Under the pieces are notes generated by a model. The model was not told where the DNA came from and searched no databases. It was given only the letters and a program-made list of their open reading frames with translations. Positions 5,959-8,549 of a stretch of 8,549 nucleotides of DNA are shown here, piece by piece. The stretch is taken from NCBI GenBank assembly GCA_002422505.1, contig DIVX01000037.1:7157-15705 (forward strand), written 5' to 3'. This DNA is from Desulfovibrio sp. UBA6121 (GTDB lineage: Bacteria; Desulfobacterota; Desulfovibrionia; Desulfovibrionales; Desulfovibrionaceae). Position 1 is the first letter of the stretch. Every line of letters begins with the position of its first letter. A program made the position numbers and the translations under genes.

Positions 5959-6571
5959 AAATGAAGGACGTGGGTTCAAGGTTCTCCAGGCGTGAGGCGG
6001 CGCCCTCGCCCAGCATGTCCAGCCCCAGGGCGAAGGGGGTCAGGGCCTCAAGCTCCAGGCCGAAGGACGCCTCAAACTGTTCCTCGAACAATTCCTTGGC
6101 CTTGGAATTTGTGCCAAGAAAAAGCACGCGCCCGGATTGGGTGTTCCACACGGCATCGAACACCGCTGGCACCGGCAGGCTGCGCGCCCGCAGGCGCAGC
6201 ATCACCTGGTCCTTGATCTCGCGGCGGCGGTCCTTGGAAATGAAGGCCTTGCCCTCGGCCTTGGCCACGCCAAGCTCCTGGGCCAGGGCGATCATGCAAT
6301 GCTTCTTGAACACCGCGGGCGGAATGCGCCGGGTATCCAGCCGCAGGGAAAAGCACAGGAAGTGGCCCTTCTCCGGCGGAGACTCGGCCCACTCCAGATC
6401 CAGCATGTTGTCCAGGTTGCACCAGCCGAAGGAGCGCTCGTCCGTGGTGGCGTCGATGTCCTTGAAGGCGTTGTCCTTGAGGCGCTGGGGAATTTCGCGC
6501 CACAGGGCGTCGGGTATTTCGCCCACAACGCGGTAGCGGGTAATGCCGAGGCTTGCGGAGAGTATGGGCAC
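5957..6571 (-). CDS. rdgC: RdgC-family recombination-associated protein (short form, N-terminal part)
   Basis: RdgC is a ring-shaped dimeric DNA-binding protein that limits RecA access to DNA. This 204-aa product matches the N-terminal two thirds of the family: a starting strand ILSASLGITRYRVVG (3-17), GWCNL (49-53), a beta strand FLCFSLRLDTRRIPP (71-85), a basic helix SKDRRREIKDQVMLRL (112-127), and AVFDAVWNTQSGRVLFLGT (136-154), which parallels the 'WIDTVNGLIMVDCAS' region of E. coli RdgC. E. coli RdgC is about 303 aa, so the C-terminal third is missing and seems to be encoded by the next gene. The start is GTG at 6569-6571, preceded at five bases by a perfect AAGGAGG; the in-frame ATG at 6593-6595 has no SD, and the frame further upstream is not family-like. 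Confidence 0.82.
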   Translation of the reverse strand: MPILSASLGITRYRVVGEIPDALWREIPQRLKDNAFKDIDATTDERSFGWCNLDNMLDLEWAESPPEKGHFLCFSLRLDTRRIPPAVFKKHCMIALAQELGVAKAEGKAFISKDRRREIKDQVMLRLRARSLPVPAVFDAVWNTQSGRVLFLGTNSKAKELFEEQFEASFGLELEALTPFALGLDMLGEGAASRLENLEPTSFI

Positions 6572-6576
6572 GGTGG

Positions 6577-6583
6577 CCTCCTT
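6577..6583 (-). promoter_or_regulatory. Shine-Dalgarno deciding the GTG start of rdgC
   Basis: A perfect AAGGAGG stands five bases before the GTG at 6571 on the minus strand. It decides for the GTG start and the family-like N-terminus MPILSASLG over the upstream ATG at 6595. Confidence 0.85.
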
Positions 6584-6617
6584 CACGTGGTTCATCTGGT
6601 GCGCGGGTTCGGGGCCA

Positions 6618-6646
6618 GGGGTACCGGGAAAGCGGCGTTCTGTCCA
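6618..6646 (-). promoter_or_regulatory. Weak candidate sigma70 promoter for rdgC
   Basis: On the minus strand, TGGACA (6641-6646; five of six matches to the -35 consensus) is followed by a 17-bp spacer and TACCCC (6618-6623), which is a poor -10. The predicted start site would leave a leader of about 40 nt before the GTG. Only the -35 and the spacing are supportive. Confidence 0.22.
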
Positions 6647-6728
6647 GCCGCACCGGAAAGGCGCGCAGCTGGGCCCTTTGCGCCAGCCCACGCGGGCGGA
6701 CACGGCGGCTGGACCTGGCGTGCAGGCC

Positions 6729-6757
6729 TTGCCAGCGCCCCGCCTCAGGGCTATCTT
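6729..6757 (+). promoter_or_regulatory. Candidate sigma70 promoter for the 124-aa protein / iron-sulfur protein pair
   Basis: TTGCCA (6729-6734; five of six -35 matches), a 17-bp spacer and TATCTT (6752-6757; four of six -10 matches) are spaced ideally. The predicted start near 6764 gives a short leader of about 34 nt before the ATG at 6798. It is the best promoter-like match I found in the window. Confidence 0.5.
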
Positions 6758-6797
6758 TGCGCCCATGGGGTGGGCTTTGTCCCGCAAGGAGGATGCA

Positions 6798-7172
6798 ATG
6801 AGCGCCGTAGCAATCGCCAAACTGGCGGATTATCTTGATGAAAAAGCCCGGCAGGTCAAGGCCCTGGAGACCGAGGCCCAGGCCATCATCCACAACGAGG
6901 GCGACCAGGCCGGGTACGAGGCGGCTATGCGCCGCAAGGCCGAGCTTTTGGCCGCCTTGGCCGCCGATGCCGCGCCCCTGCTGCAAGCCTTAAGCGCGCC
7001 TCTGGCCGCTGCTGCGGGCGAGCGCCTGAACGGCTTTTCGCTGAACGCCAGCAACTCCCTGCGCATCGGCAGCGTGTTCTACATGTCCGCCCTGCTCTAC
7101 CCGGACGAGCACAAGCCCGGCGAGCCCAACAACCTCGACCTCTTCGCGGCGGAGGTCCGCGGCTGGGCCTAG
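6798..7172 (+). CDS. Hypothetical protein, 124 aa, with N-terminal coiled-coil-like helix
   Basis: I do not recognise the family. The start is firm: ATG at 6798 with a perfect AAGGAGG at 6786-6792, five bases upstream. The protein has no signal peptide, no membrane segment and no cysteines, so it is probably cytoplasmic. Residues about 5-72 are rich in Ala, Leu, Glu and Lys in a heptad-like pattern (for example AKLADYLDEKARQVKALETE), suggesting one or two long helices that may form a coiled coil. The C-terminal 45 residues change character (NGFSLNASNSLRIGSVFYMSAL, then YPDEHKPGEPNNLDLF) and look like a small folded beta region. It lies 17 bp before the iron-sulfur membrane protein and shares its likely promoter, so a linked role is possible but unproven. 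Confidence 0.8.
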   Translation: MSAVAIAKLADYLDEKARQVKALETEAQAIIHNEGDQAGYEAAMRRKAELLAALAADAAPLLQALSAPLAAAAGERLNGFSLNASNSLRIGSVFYMSALLYPDEHKPGEPNNLDLFAAEVRGWA

Positions 7173-7189
7173 GCCCGGCGGCTTCCGCC

Positions 7190-8179
7190 ATGCGCAAGCA
7201 CAGCACCCCCGCCACCTTGCGCCTGCTGGCGCAGGGGGGCTTTGCCGTGTTCCTCGTCTGGACGGGCCTGCGTTTTCTGGACCACGTGCGCTGGGCCCTG
7301 GGGCAAAGCGAAGTCTGGACGCCCAAACCGCCCGCAGTGGAAGGCTTCCTGCCCATCAGCGCGCTCATGGCCGCCAAGCGCCTGCTGTTCACAGGAGCCT
7401 ACGACCCCATCCATCCCGCCGGGCTGACGATCTTTCTGGCCCTTTTGGCCATAAGCTTCCTGTGGCGCAAGGGTTTCTGCGGGCAGCTGTGCCCGGTGGG
7501 CCTGCTTTCCAACCTGCTGGAGCGCCTGGGCCGCAGGCTCGGCGTGGTGTGGCGGCCCGGCCCCTTTGCCCGCCGCGTGCTGGCCGCGCCCAAGTACCTG
7601 CTGTTGGCGGCTTTCTGCTACGTCACGTTCAGCATGGGCGCGCAGGACATCGAGGCCTTTCTGCGCGCGCCCTTCAACATGGTGGCCGATACCAAGATGC
7701 TGCTCTTCTTCCAGCAGCCTTCCGCCCTCTCCCTGGGGGTGCTGGGGCTGCTGGCCGCCGCCTCGGTGGTGATTCCGGCCTTCTGGTGCCGGGCGCTCTG
7801 CCCGTATGGCGCGCTTCTGGGGCTTTTCTCCTGGCTTTCGCCCAGCGCCATAACCCGCGAAGAAGCCGCCTGCATCGGCTGCGGGCGCTGCGCCAAGGCC
7901 TGCCCCGTGGGCCTGCCGGTAGACGCCCTGCGCCGCGTGAACTCGCCGGAATGCCAGGGCTGCGCGGAGTGCGTGGGGGCCTGCCCGGTTGCGGGCTGCC
8001 TGGGCGTGCGTTTCGCCGGGCTGCGCCTGCCCTGGTGGAGCCTGGCCGCAGGCAGCCTGGCGGTGCTCCTCGGGGCCTCCGTGCTGGCCGATGCGCTGGG
8101 CTTCTGGCAGTCGCCCATTCCCGCGCCCATGGTGCGGCGCATGCACATGCTGCTGCTGGGCCAACTGCCGGATTTCTAG
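7190..8179 (+). CDS. NapH-type membrane polyferredoxin (4Fe-4S binding protein)
   Basis: This 329-aa integral membrane protein belongs to the broad NapH/NosR/CcoG-like class of membrane electron carriers. Hydrophobic segments lie at about 12-29, 78-92, 134-149, 180-197 and 282-300. After the second and fourth come the paired CxxxCP motifs typical of this class: C97GQLC101P and C200RALC204P. Two ferredoxin-type 4Fe-4S motifs follow: C228, C231, C234, C238-P and C255, C258, C261, C265-P, with an extra C270. All eight ferredoxin cysteines are present. The likely role is electron transfer between a membrane quinol pool and a soluble or periplasmic partner. No NapG, NapC, FMN-binding domain or reductase is adjacent, so the pathway is unknown and I do not call it napH. 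The SD is weak; the start lies 17 bp after the preceding stop, suggesting coupling. Confidence 0.85.
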   Translation: MRKHSTPATLRLLAQGGFAVFLVWTGLRFLDHVRWALGQSEVWTPKPPAVEGFLPISALMAAKRLLFTGAYDPIHPAGLTIFLALLAISFLWRKGFCGQLCPVGLLSNLLERLGRRLGVVWRPGPFARRVLAAPKYLLLAAFCYVTFSMGAQDIEAFLRAPFNMVADTKMLLFFQQPSALSLGVLGLLAAASVVIPAFWCRALCPYGALLGLFSWLSPSAITREEAACIGCGRCAKACPVGLPVDALRRVNSPECQGCAECVGACPVAGCLGVRFAGLRLPWWSLAAGSLAVLLGASVLADALGFWQSPIPAPMVRRMHMLLLGQLPDF

Positions 8180-8220
8180 CCCCGCCGCCAGGGCGCAGCG
8201 CCAAGGCGCGCAGCCGACAG

Positions 8221-8311
8221 TCCCAGGCACCGGGCCCAGACACAGGACGCAGGCAGCAGGCCCAGGCACCGGGCCCAGGCAACGGGCCCAGGCGCAGGGC
8301 GCTGGCAGCAC
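8221..8311 (+). repeat. 13-bp imperfect tandem repeat (minisatellite), about 6-7 units
   Basis: Consecutive 13-mers are TCCCAGGCACCGG, GCCCAGACACAGG, ACGCAGGCAGCAG, GCCCAGGCACCGG, GCCCAGGCAACGG, GCCCAGGCGCAGG and a decayed GCGCTGGCAGCAC. The consensus is GCCCAGGCACCGG. Units 1, 4, 5 and 6 are close to one another, while 2, 3 and 7 are diverged. The array begins 41 bp after the polyferredoxin stop and ends before the terminator, so it should be transcribed as 3' untranslated RNA. The unit contains GGGCCC at its junctions, so transcripts can form many alternative short stems. Confidence 0.88.
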
Positions 8312-8386
8312 AGCCCAACACGCCCAAGGCCTGCGCGGCAAAGAAGCTCTGCACCCCAAGCCCATCCGCCCGCGCGAATCAGAACG

Positions 8387-8426
8387 AAGCGCCGCCCAGG
8401 CATCAGCCCAGGCGGCGCTTTTTGTT
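8387..8426 (+). terminator. Rho-independent terminator downstream of the polyferredoxin gene
   Basis: A 10-bp GC-rich stem, AAGCGCCGCC (8387-8396) with GGCGGCGCTT (8411-8420), encloses a 14-nt loop and is followed by TTTTTGTT (8419-8426). The T tract lies on the plus-strand side, so it most likely ends the transcript of the two plus-strand genes, leaving a 3' untranslated region of about 240 nt that includes the minisatellite. The opposite strand has only TTCGTTCT after the stem, so it would terminate less well. Confidence 0.85.
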
Positions 8427-8549
8427 CGACTGCGCGCTCTTTGAAGCGCTGCTTCCCGCGCGGGTACTTGTCGTTGCGCGCCCTCATGTCCGCAGAGTTC
8501 GAGGCATACGCGCTCCGCGCTGCCCGGTGTGGCGGCCCGGCGTGGAGAT

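Larger units (their letters stand above)
8180..8549. other. 370-bp tail without a convincing gene
   Basis: After the polyferredoxin stop the sequence holds a 13-bp minisatellite (8221-8311), about 75 unremarkable bases, a strong plus-strand terminator (8387-8426) and about 120 bases that I cannot assign. Directly past the terminator are two small inverted repeats, GAAGC-GCT-GCTTC (8443-8455) and the palindrome CCCGCGCGGG (8455-8464). Open frames exist on both strands because of high GC, but none has a Shine-Dalgarno sequence or a recognisable protein, and the minus-strand frames run straight through the terminator and the repeat. Confidence 0.6.

Noticed and set aside
6761..6778. Small hairpin GCCCA-TGGGG-TGGGC followed by TTTGT, as an attenuator
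   Set aside because: The stem is only 5 bp, the T run is broken, and it overlaps the predicted transcription start, so it would not be fully transcribed.
6572..6820. Upstream extension of rdgC to an ATG at 6820
   Set aside because: The added residues resemble no RdgC, cross the likely divergent promoter region, and a perfect Shine-Dalgarno sequence precedes the GTG at 6571.
8221..8311. CRISPR array
   Set aside because: The units are 13 bp, directly adjacent and without spacers, so this is a minisatellite; no cas gene is present.
7169..8365. 398-aa minus-strand frame opposite the polyferredoxin gene
   Set aside because: It is an antisense shadow of a clear iron-sulfur protein and also runs through the minisatellite; its translation is Gln/Ala/His-rich without a domain.
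8480..8510. tRNA-like T-loop (GTTCGAGGC)
   Set aside because: No acceptor stem, anticodon arm or D arm could be fitted around it on either strand.
8428..8549. End of a minus-strand gene (frame with NDKYPRGKQRFKERAVEQ) or start of a plus-strand gene at the ATG 8486
   Set aside because: The minus frame has no stop before crossing the terminator and repeat, and the plus ATG has no Shine-Dalgarno sequence; too little sequence remains to decide.
1..8549. A new defence, toxin-antitoxin or mobile genetic system
   Set aside because: No nuclease/immunity pair, transposase, integrase, reverse transcriptase or toxin-antitoxin module was visible on either strand; the genes are mostly core functions.

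Overview
This is a GC-rich window with dense, mostly bacterial housekeeping and accessory genes. The order yebC-ruvC-ruvA-ruvB, a short RdgC-type protein, a DUF3880/CgeB-type glycosyltransferase and a polyferredoxin-type membrane protein together suggest a sulfate-reducing deltaproteobacterium (Desulfovibrionales-like). That placement is inferred from gene style and order; no marker gene proves it.

Left block (1-2892, all on the minus strand, so read right to left): rlmE (23S rRNA 2'-O-methyltransferase), yebC (TACO1-family translation factor), ruvC, ruvA and the first 110 codons of ruvB, which runs off the left edge. The gaps are 54, 1, 14 and 21 bp, which fits one transcription unit joining ribosome/translation functions to Holliday-junction processing. 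A small inverted repeat lies in the rlmE-yebC gap.

Middle: a divergent 69-bp gap (2893-2961) separates rlmE from a plus-strand 522-aa glycosyltransferase-like gene (2962-4530). The last 41 bp of that gene reappear exactly 171 bp downstream, in the same frame, beyond a 130-bp segment that holds two hairpins and a plausible minus-strand terminator. Facing it is a minus-strand cluster with 5- and 9-bp gaps: a short rdgC (204 aa), a 175-aa gene and a TesA-like SGNH hydrolase. The 175-aa protein resembles the missing C-terminal part of RdgC, and only an in-frame TAA plus three codons separates the two reading frames. I read this as a split RdgC, the most interesting protein-level observation here.

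Right block (6572-8549, plus strand): a divergent 226-bp region holds a good sigma70-like promoter (TTGCCA-N17-TATCTT). It is followed by an unrecognised 124-aa protein and a 329-aa membrane iron-sulfur protein of NapH type, 17 bp apart. Beyond them lies 370 bp without a convincing gene. It contains a 13-bp imperfect minisatellite (about 6-7 units, 8221-8311) and a strong rho-independent terminator (8387-8426); the last ~120 bp are unassigned.

No CRISPR array, tRNA, rRNA, insertion sequence or defence system is visible. The window is mainly ordinary, with a few local oddities.
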